A stretch of 64,000 nt of DNA from an uncultured Corynebacterium sp. (GCA_946220775.1 CAMIFC010000002.1:184848-248847), one strand, 5' to 3'; positions 18,004-27,021 are shown, counted from the stretch's first letter. A program made the numbers and translations. Notes: a model not told the origin generated them from the letters alone.

Positions 18004-18630
18004 TTAGCCAAAGGCCACGAACCCTTCGGCGGTGATCGCGGCCGACACAGAAAGATCGTGTGATTCTGCAGGAACGTTTCGGTGAACTTCAGAAGAATCC
18101 AAGATCGCCCATACGTCCTTGATACGCGAATGTGCGCGTTGAAGCTGCCGATCGTAGTAACCCCCGCCTTGGCCAAGGCGGACTCCATCTGAACCAATCG
18201 CGAGGGCGGGCAACACGATCAGGTCAGCGGCGTCGGCTAATTCGCCGACGCTGGGTCCTGTGGGTTCCAGAATTCCCATGGAATTAGCGACCAACGACTC
18301 GGTGCCCGCGTAAGAACGCCACTCCAATTCGCGAATGGTCGGATCCGGGTTGGGCACTACGAACGGCAGAATGACCTGGTAGCCGGCATCCCGAAGCGAA
18401 GTGGGAAGGTTCGCACCGCCAGGCTCACCAGGCATCGGCACGAAGGCGGTGATGGTACTGCCGGGAGGCACCGCGTCTTCGAGAGCAGCGAGCAGGTGGT
18501 CTTGGATCCGCTTATCCCGCGCCTGGCGCTCGTCGGGATTGGTTTGCAGTAACTGTTTGCGGCCGGCACGAATGCTGGCGCGCAGTGCAGCCTTAGCCTC
18601 GGAAATGTCCGTACGTTGATTGGGGGTCAT
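18004..18630 (-). CDS. fthC: 5-formyltetrahydrofolate cyclo-ligase
   Basis: A 208-residue member of the 5-FTHF cyclo-ligase family, which converts 5-formyl-THF to 5,10-methenyl-THF using ATP. Visible are the N-terminal basic helix (KAALRASIRAGRKQL), TITAFVPMPGEPGG, and the C-terminal ATP/substrate loop DLIVLPALAIGSDGVRLGQGGGYYDRQLQ. The ATG at 18630, with GGGAG upstream, is preferred to 18666. It is divergent from galU and reads towards mscL. Confidence 0.9.
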   Translation of the reverse strand: MTPNQRTDISEAKAALRASIRAGRKQLLQTNPDERQARDKRIQDHLLAALEDAVPPGSTITAFVPMPGEPGGANLPTSLRDAGYQVILPFVVPNPDPTIRELEWRSYAGTESLVANSMGILEPTGPSVGELADAADLIVLPALAIGSDGVRLGQGGGYYDRQLQRAHSRIKDVWAILDSSEVHRNVPAESHDLSVSAAITAEGFVAFG

Positions 18631-18795
18631 TGATCGTCTCCCTCTTTTTCTTTCGTGGGTGATCACACCGCATGGCAGCCGGGTGACTACCAGATGGGGG
18701 TGAAAGCCACTAGAACCAGCGAAATCTCGACAAAATGGGTTACCCCCGAGTGTAAGTCCAGCGGATTGTCCGGGTGGGGCGGTACCATGCTGTGC

Positions 18796-19695
18796 ATGAC
18801 TTCCAATGAGCTTCGCACAGTTGTCGTCCCAGCAGCCGGACTGGGAACGCGTTTCCTGCCTGCGACGAAGACCGTCCCCAAGGAACTACTGCCCGTCGTT
18901 GATACCCCGGGTATCGAGCTGATTGCTCAGGAGGCTGCGGCGATCGGCGCCTCCCGCCTGGCGATCATCACGGCTCCGAAAAAGCAGGGCATCATGGGGC
19001 ACTTCCGCACCGATGAGGATCTTGAGGCCACTCTCGAGTCCCGCGGAAAGGACGACCAGCTGGCGAAAGTGCGCGCGACCGATGGGCTGATCGAGCCCGT
19101 CGCCATCAACCAGGACGAGCCATTGGGGCTTGGCCATGCCATCGGACTCGCTGAGCCGGTGCTCGATGACGACGAAGATTGCTTCGGTGTCATGTTGCCG
19201 GATGACTTGGTGCTGCCATTTGGCGTCATGGAAAAAATGATGGAGGTTCGGAAGGAGCACGGTGGCTCGGTGCTGTGCGCGGTTGAGGTTCCGGAAGAGG
19301 ACGTGTCGAAGTACGGCGTGTTCGAGATCGCCGAGGGCTCTGATGATCCTCACGTGAAGCGGGTCAAAGGCATGGTCGAGAAGCCTGATCTGGCCGATGC
19401 GCCGTCGAACTTCGCTGCAACCGGTCGCTACCTGCTGGATCGTGCTGTGTTCGATGCGCTGCGTCGCACGAAGCCTGGCAAGGGCGGGGAAATCCAGATC
19501 ACGGACGCTATCGAACTGATGATCACTGAAGGCCACCCGGTTCACATCGTTATTCACCAAGGTTCGCGCCACGATCTGGGCAACCCAGGTGGCTATGTCC
19601 GCGCTTGTGTGGACTTTGCGCTCAACGATCCAACATACGGCCCATCGCTTCGCACGTGGCTGACGCAGCGACTGTCTGAACAGGACGACCGCTAG
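18796..19695 (+). CDS. galU: UTP-glucose-1-phosphate uridylyltransferase
   Basis: A 299-residue nucleotidyltransferase that makes UDP-glucose for the cell envelope and trehalose. The signature AAGLGTRFLPATKTVPKELLP, the LGLGHAIGLAEP segment, GVMLPDD and the C-terminal GGEIQITDAIELM are all present. The family N-terminus fits the ATG at 18796; ATG 18787 is nine bases upstream and also possible, while the frame back to 18655 is not protein-like. It is followed after 49 bp by glp. Confidence 0.92.
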   Translation: MTSNELRTVVVPAAGLGTRFLPATKTVPKELLPVVDTPGIELIAQEAAAIGASRLAIITAPKKQGIMGHFRTDEDLEATLESRGKDDQLAKVRATDGLIEPVAINQDEPLGLGHAIGLAEPVLDDDEDCFGVMLPDDLVLPFGVMEKMMEVRKEHGGSVLCAVEVPEEDVSKYGVFEIAEGSDDPHVKRVKGMVEKPDLADAPSNFAATGRYLLDRAVFDALRRTKPGKGGEIQITDAIELMITEGHPVHIVIHQGSRHDLGNPGGYVRACVDFALNDPTYGPSLRTWLTQRLSEQDDR

Positions 19696-19744
19696 GCTTT
19701 TTACTCTCCGGAGTAGTTATTGTTGATTTTGAAGAAAGACCACC

Positions 19745-20998
19745 ATGCGCAGCGTTGAAGAACAATTGGCGATCATCTCGGCAGCCGCCGTGACCCCAGA
19801 ACCTGTGCGCATCGCAATTTCTGAGGCTCTCGGCCTGCGCTGCGCGGAACAGGTCGAAGGGACCACGGCCGTCCCAGGGTTCGAGCAGGCAGCGATCGAT
19901 GGCTATGCGGTGCGTGCTGTTGATCTTCGTGGGGTGGACGCCAAACCAGATTCGTCGCACCCCGTTCTTTCCTTGCCAGTCGTCGGTGAGATCACTGGAG
20001 GATCGAGCCGTCCGGTGCGCCTCCAACCCAAGCAAGCGGTGCGGGTGCACACCGGTGCGCCGCTGCCGACCTTGGCTGATGCCGTGGTGCCGCTGGACTG
20101 GGTAGACGTTGTTGGGCGTCGCATTGAGCCGCTGCGGTCCGTACAGCCGGGCAAGTTCGTTCATCGCAAGGGCTCGGATGTGCAGTCCGGCGACGTTGTT
20201 GTGGAACAGGGCGCGGTGATCGGTTCCGCACAGGTCGGGCTGCTGGCAGCAGTCGGGCGGGCCAAGGTGCTGGTCTACCCGAGGCCACGGTTGTCAGTTG
20301 CTGCATTTGGCCCAGAGCTGGTGGACATTGACCGCGAACCAGGCCTGGGGCAGGTCTATGACGTGAATTCCTATGCACTGGCCGCCGCCGGCCGCGAAGC
20401 TGGTGCGGAGGTTCACCGCATGGGCATCATGGCGGGTGAGGATCGCCGCATGCGGGAAAGCATCGAGGCACAGCTCATGCGCAGCGAGGTGCTGGTTATT
20501 TCCGGTGCCGTTGGTGGGGCAGCCAGTGACCGACTTCGAGAGGTGCTTGGCGAACTCGGGGACATGGAGATCAAGCGACTGGCGATGCACCCAGGGTCGG
20601 TGATTGGATTCGGCACATTGGGGCCGGACTCGGTACCGACATTCCTATTGCCATCGAACCCCTCTGCGGCACTGGTGGCGTTTGAAGTGCTGGTCAGGCC
20701 ACTGATTCAGATTATCCGCGGACAGCGCCAGGCAACCCGCAGGATTGTGCGGGCGCGAACGATCGCCGCAATCGATTCCGCCCCGCAGCGTCGAGGCTTC
20801 ATCCGTGCACAGTTGATGCGCGACCGCGAAACCCGTGAATTCTTGGTTGACCCCTTGGGCGCAGTGGGCGGTGGTGAACCAACACACCTGTTGGGTAGCC
20901 ACGGGCAAGCTAATTGCCTCGTCACGATTCCACCAGATGTGACGGAAGTGCTCCCTGGACAATTCGTCGATGTCTTGTTCTTAAACAACAAGAAATGA
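19745..20998 (+). CDS. glp: Gephyrin-like molybdotransferase Glp (MoeA family)
   Basis: A 417-residue MoeA/gephyrin E-domain protein. It starts RSVEEQLAIISAAAV, has FEQAAIDGYAVRAVD, the PxxLDWV core, the molybdopterin-binding part (SGAVGGAASDRLREVL, MHPGSVIGFGTL, LPSNPSAALVAFEVLVRPLI) and domain IV. In Corynebacterium glutamicum the MoeA-like Glp binds FtsZ and a membrane partner GlpR at the septum. The presence of a GlpR-type gene two genes downstream points to that role here. A substitution is visible where MoeA has a GD motif (SGAVGGAASD), so molybdate insertion may not be its function. Confidence 0.82.
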   Translation: MRSVEEQLAIISAAAVTPEPVRIAISEALGLRCAEQVEGTTAVPGFEQAAIDGYAVRAVDLRGVDAKPDSSHPVLSLPVVGEITGGSSRPVRLQPKQAVRVHTGAPLPTLADAVVPLDWVDVVGRRIEPLRSVQPGKFVHRKGSDVQSGDVVVEQGAVIGSAQVGLLAAVGRAKVLVYPRPRLSVAAFGPELVDIDREPGLGQVYDVNSYALAAAGREAGAEVHRMGIMAGEDRRMRESIEAQLMRSEVLVISGAVGGAASDRLREVLGELGDMEIKRLAMHPGSVIGFGTLGPDSVPTFLLPSNPSAALVAFEVLVRPLIQIIRGQRQATRRIVRARTIAAIDSAPQRRGFIRAQLMRDRETREFLVDPLGAVGGGEPTHLLGSHGQANCLVTIPPDVTEVLPGQFVDVLFLNNKK

Positions 20999-21005
20999 GG
21001 CCCCG

Positions 21006-21686
21006 GTGTGGATATTTGATCCGAATCTTCCCGGTTGGCCGATTGCGTCACCGCGACTGAAACTACCCAGTGGGGTTGAAGTGCGCCTGCGGGACTTGCG
21101 CCGGGCTGACGGCCCGGACTGGTGCACCATGCGCATTGCGGATGAATCGTACTTGCGTCCGGTGGAGCCTACCCTGAGCAGCGACTGGCGGGACGGCCAC
21201 ACCGCGGCGATGTGGCGACACAACTACAAGCAACTGTCGGACGCCGCTCGCACCGGGCAATTGTTTCCGGCAGCTATCGAGGCTGATGGTCAATTCGTGG
21301 GCCAGCTGACGTTGGGGAACATTCAACACGGCGCGGTGAGTAGTTGTTGGATCGGTTACTGGGTCTATTCTGGTTTCAGTGGACACGGGATCGCGACAGC
21401 TGCCACCGCCCTGGGTGTTGATCACGCGATGCGCCGGTTGAGCCTTCATCGGGTGGAAGCCACGGTCATGGAGGACAATGTGGCGTCACAGCAAGTTCTT
21501 AAAAACACTGGCTTCAGGACGGAGGGCTTCCTTAAGCGTAATCTCCACATCAATGGCCGGTGGCAGGATCACCTGCTGGTCGCCCAAACAATCGAGGATG
21601 TCAACCTTCACATGCCCGAGCCCGGTGGCGCTGTGGGGGTCACCGGAAGATTGGCCAGGGAAGGTCGCTTTAAGATCATTGGTTAG
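21006..21686 (+). CDS. rimJ: GNAT-family N-acetyltransferase, RimJ-like
   Basis: A 226-residue acetyltransferase similar to RimJ, which acetylates the N-terminal alanine of ribosomal protein S5. The GNAT fold is visible as VEVRLRDLRRADGPDW, the central LTLGNIQHGAVSSCWIGYWV, the acetyl-CoA loop SGFSGHGIATAATALGVDHAM and the C-terminal RVEATVMEDNVASQQVLKNTGFRTEGFLKRNL. It begins seven bases after glp and is probably in the same transcript. The real substrate could be another protein. Confidence 0.85.
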   Translation: MWIFDPNLPGWPIASPRLKLPSGVEVRLRDLRRADGPDWCTMRIADESYLRPVEPTLSSDWRDGHTAAMWRHNYKQLSDAARTGQLFPAAIEADGQFVGQLTLGNIQHGAVSSCWIGYWVYSGFSGHGIATAATALGVDHAMRRLSLHRVEATVMEDNVASQQVLKNTGFRTEGFLKRNLHINGRWQDHLLVAQTIEDVNLHMPEPGGAVGVTGRLAREGRFKIIG

Positions 21687-21798
21687 TTATTTTCAGATCA
21701 ATCTAAGTGGATTTCGGCGTGGCAGCCACGCAACTTATGCTTTACAGATACCGTGGTGGCCAGTTGTCTAAAACCCGATTCGCTTGTTAGGAGCATGA

Positions 21799-23043
21799 AT
21801 GTCCGGCTCCCTCCTACTTATTGCAGCTGTGTGGTTGCTGCTGCTTGCGCCGCTGCTGCTGCGCAAGCAATCGCCAGTACGTCGTACTTCTCGTGCTCTG
21901 GCCGAAACCCGCGTGCTGCACCGGGGAGGTTCTGACCTGCACGCACAGCGTAAACGGCCGCTGCCTGCCGAGGGGCACTACATGACGCCAGAGTCGTCGA
22001 AAGATGACGATATTGAGTTCGTGGATGCTGAGCCGGAGTATGTTCTGCTTGACGACGATTCAGATAACTCCCCGCAACAGGAGGAAACACTAACTGTGAC
22101 CGCTGCCTCTTACGACTTCGAAGACAACTTGGAATTCACGGACTACATCGAAACGGTTGATGCTGAGGTCATGGGCATCCCCATTCCGGTCGATTCTCAG
22201 AATTCCACGGGTGCAGGGACAACAGGCGTTGTTGAAGGCGAAATTCTTGCGGCCGAACTGACGGACGCCAAGGCGGACCGCGTAGCAGACGATGACGCCA
22301 CTGTCGTCGATGTAGAGGCCGAAACCGAAACCGTCACGGCAGATGCCAACGACCCAGACACCGTCGGCAAGAAGGACGAGCCCGCTGAACCCCGCGCCCG
22401 CGAGATCTCCCCGGCCTACTTCCGAGGCGGTGACGTCGAAACCAGCTTGACGACACCCGAACCAATCGATGAATTCGACGAAGCCCCAGCGCTGGAAGAC
22501 GCCGAAGAGTCGCTCGAACTCTCCGAAGAGGACATCGCGTTCGTTGCGTCGCGTCGAGGTAGGGGAGTGTATGACCCAGTGGCGTCCCAAAAATTGATGC
22601 AGGAACGACTGAAGCGCCGGAAGCAGGTGCTGACCGCCCTGATCGCGCTGACCGTCGTTGCACTGATCGCCAGCGTGACCGTTGGTGGCTGGCTGTGGCT
22701 GACGCTGATTGCCTCCGCCGGTTTCAGTGGTCTGTACATGTTCTACCTACGCCGCCAGGCCATCGAGGAAGCGAAGCTGCGGCAGCGACGGATGGCTCGG
22801 ATGCGTCGCGCGCGTCTGGGTGTGCGTAACTTGGCCGATGGCGAGCTGGGCGTTCCAGACAGACTGCTCCGCCCAGGTGCCATCATCGTGGAAACCGACG
22901 AGGCCGACCCTGAGCTCGACAACCTGGATTATGCATCCGGTGCCGATTACTTCGGTGAGGCGCCTGAGACTCAGCAGAAATCGGCGCCCCCGGTCTTCGA
23001 CTACGACGATTACACCACCGACAGTCAGATCCGGGCTATCTAG
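21799..23043 (+). CDS. glpR: GlpR-type membrane protein, probable receptor for Glp in cell division
   Basis: A 414-residue protein with an N-terminal membrane helix (SGSLLLIAAVWLLLLAPLLL) and a central hydrophobic pair near 275-315 (LTALIALTVVALIASVTVGGWLWLTLIASAGFSG). Between them lies a long acidic cytoplasmic region; a Tyr/Asp-rich C-terminus follows. The architecture and place next to glp match GlpR, the corynebacterial membrane receptor for the gephyrin-like Glp. That complex links FtsZ to the septal membrane. I call it on layout and context, not on catalytic motifs. Its stop codon directly precedes the doxX start. Confidence 0.78.
   Translation: MSGSLLLIAAVWLLLLAPLLLRKQSPVRRTSRALAETRVLHRGGSDLHAQRKRPLPAEGHYMTPESSKDDDIEFVDAEPEYVLLDDDSDNSPQQEETLTVTAASYDFEDNLEFTDYIETVDAEVMGIPIPVDSQNSTGAGTTGVVEGEILAAELTDAKADRVADDDATVVDVEAETETVTADANDPDTVGKKDEPAEPRAREISPAYFRGGDVETSLTTPEPIDEFDEAPALEDAEESLELSEEDIAFVASRRGRGVYDPVASQKLMQERLKRRKQVLTALIALTVVALIASVTVGGWLWLTLIASAGFSGLYMFYLRRQAIEEAKLRQRRMARMRRARLGVRNLADGELGVPDRLLRPGAIIVETDEADPELDNLDYASGADYFGEAPETQQKSAPPVFDYDDYTTDSQIRAI
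22580..22593 (+). repeat. Dispersed TGGCGTCC-A-tract motif copy
   Basis: TGGCGTCCCAAAAA inside glpR, where it encodes part of PVASQKL. One of the closest matches to the consensus. Confidence 0.6.
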
Positions 23044-23475
23044 ATGAACCAATTTCTCGACCACCCAGTTGCGCGGGACACCACCCTGTTACTGGTGCGC
23101 GTGATGTTGGGCGTGGTGTTCATCGCGCACGGTTGGCAGAAAGTATTCATCACCCGCATGGGTGGCAACGATGGCGTGATCGCGCAGTTCACCACGATGG
23201 GGATTCCACAACCGAAACTATCCGCGTGGGCGGTCGCGATTGTGGAAATGGGCGGTGGCGCGTTGCTCGTCACCGGACTGCTGGCGCCATTGGCCGCCGG
23301 AATGCTGTTGCTGGAAATGTGCGCCGCCATTTATTTCGCCCACTGGGGGCAGGGAATTTTCGCTGCTGAAGGCGGCTGGGAACTGCCGGCTATCTTGGCT
23401 ACCTCGCTGATGGTCGTGATCGTGTTTGGTTCGGGGCGGGCGAGTCTGGACCGGGTGTTTTCCCGGTTTGGCTAG
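23044..23475 (+). CDS. DoxX-family membrane protein
   Basis: A 143-residue protein with four hydrophobic helices: LLLVRVMLGVVFIAHGWQK, AWAVAIVEMGGGALLVTGLLAPL, GMLLLEMCAAIYF and LPAILATSLMVVIVFG. The RVMLG.VFI.HGWQKV start is typical of DoxX, a family linked in mycobacteria to a membrane oxidoreductase complex with SodA and SseA. It directly follows glpR (ATG immediately after the stop codon) and is probably co-transcribed. The role here is unknown. Confidence 0.85.
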   Translation: MNQFLDHPVARDTTLLLVRVMLGVVFIAHGWQKVFITRMGGNDGVIAQFTTMGIPQPKLSAWAVAIVEMGGGALLVTGLLAPLAAGMLLLEMCAAIYFAHWGQGIFAAEGGWELPAILATSLMVVIVFGSGRASLDRVFSRFG

Positions 23476-23585
23476 TGTTGGCTCGCGTAGTCTAGCGTGG
23501 CTTGCCGATGAGAGCCAGAAGTCCGGGGAGCGCAGCCATGCCATCGCCTTGGGAGCTTCCTCTAGGCGTGCGTTAAGCTATCGAC

Positions 23586-24413
23586 GTGGATTGTGCTGAT
23601 GTACGGGCTGCGTTGTCCGCGCGCCTGGACGGTGAGGACTCCCCGATTCCGGAAGAAATCGTGGATGCTCACGTCGCAGAATGTGAGGACTGCCAGGCGT
23701 GGTATGCCCAGGTCACAGCCCTGGGGCGCTCGTTGCGGTTGAGCGTAGACCCGCCTCAGCCGGGGGCCGGTGCGGGGATGGACATGGCAAAGCTGGTCCT
23801 CGATGCCGCCGAAGACATCCCAGAAGTCGGCGGTGATCTGCGCCGTCGTCAGTTCCCGTTGCTGTTTTCCCGCATCGTTTTGGCGACCTTGGCCGTGGTT
23901 TATTTCGTGTGGGCCGGCGTGCTGCTCGCCGGTTCTACCGTCGGCATCGGCGATTCGTCGTCTTTTTTGGACGCCAATTCCACCACCAATGGTGCCCTCG
24001 ACTCTGCTCAAGATCCGTTGCTCGCTCGATTCATGATCGATGCTGCCGTCAGTCGTTTCGCATTGGGCGCTGGTTTAGCATGGGCGGCCTGGGCGCCGCG
24101 GGCTGCTGGTGGCTTGTTGCCGGTGTACTTGGGGATGTGGGCATTCGGTGGCGGCATGGCGACCCGCGATATTGTGATGGGGCTCGTCGGTGGGGAAGAA
24201 CTGCAGGTCAACCTGCTGTGGACCTTGCTGGCGCACCTGTTGGCGGTGGTGGCATTAGTGATGTGCTGGTTGTCGCGCCACCATGCGGTGCGCCCACTGC
24301 GGGAATCATGGCGGATGCTGACGGCCAAGCCGATGAATTTCAGCGCTGTGGATGCGGAAGAGAACTCGAGCTTTTGGCCGGGTGACCACGGCAACGATCA
24401 CCCATCGCGATAG
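23586..24413 (+). CDS. Zinc-finger (zf-HC2/anti-sigma-like) integral membrane protein
   Basis: A 275-residue protein. The N-terminus MDCADVRAALSARLDGEDSPIP and the DAHVAECEDCQAWY segment give the H-x3-C-x2-C zinc motif of ZAS-type anti-sigma factors. Four to five membrane helices follow from about residue 100 (FSRIVLATLAVVYFVWAGVLLAG onward). No sigma factor gene is next to it, so a partner would have to be encoded elsewhere, or the finger may serve a different contact. An A6 tract within a TGGCGTCC motif lies at 23963-23976. It converges on pmt with 42 bp between. Confidence 0.75.
   Translation: MDCADVRAALSARLDGEDSPIPEEIVDAHVAECEDCQAWYAQVTALGRSLRLSVDPPQPGAGAGMDMAKLVLDAAEDIPEVGGDLRRRQFPLLFSRIVLATLAVVYFVWAGVLLAGSTVGIGDSSSFLDANSTTNGALDSAQDPLLARFMIDAAVSRFALGAGLAWAAWAPRAAGGLLPVYLGMWAFGGGMATRDIVMGLVGGEELQVNLLWTLLAHLLAVVALVMCWLSRHHAVRPLRESWRMLTAKPMNFSAVDAEENSSFWPGDHGNDHPSR
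23963..23976 (-). repeat. Dispersed TGGCGTCC-A-tract motif copy, minus orientation
   Basis: The reverse complement reads TGGCGTCCAAAAAA. It lies in the zinc-finger membrane protein gene and encodes FLDAN. Confidence 0.6.
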
Positions 24414-24455
24414 CGCGCCGTCGGGGCACATCGGCGGCAGTCACGGCTTGAGGCT

Positions 24456-25976
24456 TTAATGCCACGACGGCAGCCACATGCGTATAGACCACTCCATGGG
24501 GCTCAGCGGCATGGCCGTGTAAATCGGCAGGAAAAACAGGAAGTTCCACACGGCGAAGGTCACGTAGCCCACCACCAGGATGACTCCGGCATTACGGCTC
24601 AGGTAGTTGGTGGCCGTGTACCCGCTGATTTCTGGCAAGGACCAGCTGAGTAGTGCACCGCAGATCAAGGCCAACCCGATGATCACGAAGGGGGCGAGAT
24701 TCAGCGCGTAGAACAAGTACATTTGCCGGTCGATGTTCATCAGCCAGGGCAGGAACCCAGCGGCGAACCCGACGATGGGTACGCACCAGCGCACATCTCG
24801 GCGCCACACCAGCTGATACACGCCCCAGAGCAGCACAGCGACTACAGGGAACCAGATCGCCGGTGTTCCCACGAGGACCTGCACGGTCTTGATGCCGTCA
24901 TCGTGCTCGGGGTTGTAGTACATCAGGCCACGAGTGGAGGCCAACCAGCTCCACGGCTTGGATTCCCACGCGTGGTAGTGGCCGTTGGAGTTCGTGAGCT
25001 CACCGTGGAACTTGAGCACACTCCAGTGGTAGTAGATGAAGTTCAGCCAGGTATCCGGCAGGAAGCCCAAGGCGGAGTTCTTTAAGCTCGTGGCTTCCTC
25101 CACCAACCCGGATTCCACGGCGTGCCGGTACACGGAACTTTCGGAGGTGAACCAGGTTCGCCAGCTCAGCACATATAGCGCCAATGGAAGAATCACGAGG
25201 TTGAGGAAGTGGGGGCTGGCGTCCCAAAAAACGGCGCCACGAAGTGGGCGGGCAACGCCGAAACGATACCTGCGGTAGGCGTCCACGACCACGATTGCGA
25301 CGCCGAAAAACGCCATGTAATACAATCCCGACCATTTGACGGCCAGCGTTCCGCCCAGCGCACAACCGGCGGCGACGCGCCACCACCGAAAGCCCATGCG
25401 CGGGCCGAAGGGGTGATCGCCGATTCGCCCCTCGGCGAGAACCGTGCGGAACCGGGCCTCCATCTGTTCGAAGTCGCGAACCAGAAAATAGACCGCGAGC
25501 AGCAAGAACATCGTCTGGAAGTGGTCTAGCATCGCGGAACGGCCGGTGACGAATAAGATGCCGTCACATAACGCGAGGATGCCTGCGATCAGGCCGACAA
25601 AGTCAGAACCCCCCACGCGGCGGGCAATCATCGCGATCAAACACACCACGACGACCGCTGCGAGCGCCGTCATGATCCGCCAGCCGACCGGGGTATATCC
25701 GAATACCCCCATGCCGATCGCGGCCAACTGCTTTGCAAGTGGCGGATGGACAACCAGCCCAAAGCCGGGGTTGTCCTCGATCCCGCCCTGTAATATCTGC
25801 CACGCCTGTGGCACGTAGTGCTTCTCGTCGAATACCGGAGTGCCGGCATCGGTCGGCACCGACAGATTCCCCAGGCGCGAAATCGCAGCGAAGAAACCCA
25901 GCACCGCCAGCGTCAATGCCCAACGCGTGCGGTGCCGTAGCTGGTGAGTGGTCGGAGCGACGACGGAAGTGGACAC
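24456..25976 (-). CDS. pmt: Dolichyl-phosphate-mannose-type protein O-mannosyltransferase
   Basis: A 506-residue multi-spanning glycosyltransferase of the GT39 PMT family, which transfers mannose from a polyprenyl phosphate to secreted proteins. It starts with a basic cytoplasmic tail and TM1 (WALTLAVLGFFAAISRLG). The acidic catalytic motif in the first loop reads VFDEKHYVPQAWQIL, and VVHPPLAKQLAAIGM follows. About ten to eleven membrane segments are visible, with the C-terminal FLPIYTAMPLSPMEWSIRMWLPSWH. It is divergent from rsmI (47 bp between starts) as in other corynebacteria. A strong TGGCGTCC-A-tract copy lies at 25217. Confidence 0.9.
   Translation of the reverse strand: MSTSVVAPTTHQLRHRTRWALTLAVLGFFAAISRLGNLSVPTDAGTPVFDEKHYVPQAWQILQGGIEDNPGFGLVVHPPLAKQLAAIGMGVFGYTPVGWRIMTALAAVVVVCLIAMIARRVGGSDFVGLIAGILALCDGILFVTGRSAMLDHFQTMFLLLAVYFLVRDFEQMEARFRTVLAEGRIGDHPFGPRMGFRWWRVAAGCALGGTLAVKWSGLYYMAFFGVAIVVVDAYRRYRFGVARPLRGAVFWDASPHFLNLVILPLALYVLSWRTWFTSESSVYRHAVESGLVEEATSLKNSALGFLPDTWLNFIYYHWSVLKFHGELTNSNGHYHAWESKPWSWLASTRGLMYYNPEHDDGIKTVQVLVGTPAIWFPVVAVLLWGVYQLVWRRDVRWCVPIVGFAAGFLPWLMNIDRQMYLFYALNLAPFVIIGLALICGALLSWSLPEISGYTATNYLSRNAGVILVVGYVTFAVWNFLFFLPIYTAMPLSPMEWSIRMWLPSWH
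25217..25230 (+). repeat. Dispersed TGGCGTCC-A-tract motif copy
   Basis: GGGGGCTGGCGTCCCAAAAA is visible just upstream and across this site, with six A residues in all. It lies in pmt, where the opposite strand encodes FWDAS. The same FWDAS arises from the copy at 57366 in an unrelated MFS gene. Confidence 0.65.
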
Positions 25977-26022
25977 GGTGGCTCAGCCTAGTCGATCGCC
26001 CGGACATGCCATGCTGGAAGGC

Positions 26023-26937
26023 ATGACAACTTCTTCGGATTCCGCTGTCCCACCGCTCAATGCTCTTTGGGAGCGCGCTGTTGCTGAACCACCGTTGCCC
26101 GGTGGTGGGATCATTCTGGCCGCCACACCCCTGGGAAACCCCTTGGACGCTTCATTCCGGCTGCTGCACGCCCTGCAGAGCGCGGATGTCATCGCAGCGG
26201 AAGACACCCGCCGAACCCGGGCGCTCATCGAGTGGTTGGGCATCACCCCGCGCGGTAGTTTCGTCTCGAATTTTGATCATAATGAGGAACACCGCGCCGA
26301 GCAGCTCGTCGCTGATGCCGCTGCGGGAGCTCGCGTGCTGGTCGTGACCGACGCGGGCATGCCGTCAGTGTCCGATCCCGGTTTCCCGTTAGTCGTCGCC
26401 GCTCAAGAACGGGGAGTGCCCGTCACGTGCTTGCCGGGGCCGTCGGCGGTTCCGACTGCGCTAGCGTTGTCTGGCATCGGCGTGGGCCATTTCCGCTTCC
26501 TTGGGTTCGCCCCACGCAAAGACGGTCAACGGCGTTCCTTTTTCGACGCCATTCGTTCCAGCCAGGAGGCCGTGTGCTTTTTTGAATCCCCTCACCGGGT
26601 GGCGTCCTGCCTGAAAACGGCGGCAGAGGTGTTGGGTGACGATCGGCAGGCGGCGGTATGCCGGGAGCTGACGAAGACCTACGAAGAGGTGAAGCGTGCT
26701 CCGCTGGGGGAGCTGGCGCGCTGGGTGGAGGATGGCGTGCGCGGAGAGATCACGGTGGTGATTGAAGGGGCGGAGCATAGCGGCGAGGTATCGCTGGAGG
26801 ATGCCGTCGTGGAGGTGGAGAATCTCGTGGCAGATGGCGTGCGTTTGAAGGACGCCGCCGGGCAGATTGCAGCGGCAACGAGCTTGAGCAAACGGGACGT
26901 TTATGAGGCAGTATTGTCCGCGCGCGGGCAAAAATAG
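26023..26937 (+). CDS. rsmI: 16S rRNA (cytidine-1402-2'-O)-methyltransferase
   Basis: A 304-residue tetrapyrrole-methylase-fold enzyme that 2'-O-methylates C1402 of 16S rRNA with SAM. Diagnostic segments are GGIILAATPLGNPLD, ADVIAAEDTRRTRALIEWLG, VTDAGMPSVSDPGFPLVVAA and CLPGPSAVPTALALSG, with the KTYEE motif further on. The ATG at 26023 is preferred; ATG 26011 and a GTG at 25948 lie upstream, but the last would overlap pmt. It could be leaderless or nearly so. Confidence 0.9.
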   Translation: MTTSSDSAVPPLNALWERAVAEPPLPGGGIILAATPLGNPLDASFRLLHALQSADVIAAEDTRRTRALIEWLGITPRGSFVSNFDHNEEHRAEQLVADAAAGARVLVVTDAGMPSVSDPGFPLVVAAQERGVPVTCLPGPSAVPTALALSGIGVGHFRFLGFAPRKDGQRRSFFDAIRSSQEAVCFFESPHRVASCLKTAAEVLGDDRQAAVCRELTKTYEEVKRAPLGELARWVEDGVRGEITVVIEGAEHSGEVSLEDAVVEVENLVADGVRLKDAAGQIAAATSLSKRDVYEAVLSARGQK

Positions 26938-26945
26938 CCCAATAG

Positions 26946-26959
26946 TGTGAAATCTCACA
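26946..26959. promoter_or_regulatory. TGTGA-AATC-TCACA palindrome upstream of the BCCT transporter
   Basis: A perfect inverted repeat with a four-base spacer. It overlaps the expected -35 region of a TATAAT hexamer at 26977-26982 (17 bp downstream). The core resembles the operator-like palindrome in front of the Rrf2 gene at 29637. The four-base spacer is too short for a normal GlxR site. Confidence 0.5.
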
Positions 26960-26976
26960 TTGAAAACATAAAACGT

Positions 26977-26982
26977 TATAAT
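26977..26982 (+). promoter_or_regulatory. Probable -10 hexamer of the BCCT transporter promoter
   Basis: A perfect TATAAT in an AT-rich stretch, 158 bp before the start codon. No good TTGACA box is present, which fits an activator-dependent or stress-induced promoter. The predicted leader is about 150 nt long. Confidence 0.5.
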
Positions 26983-27021
26983 AATGTTATGTTGTAGATG
27001 GTATAGATGGCGCTACTAGGA

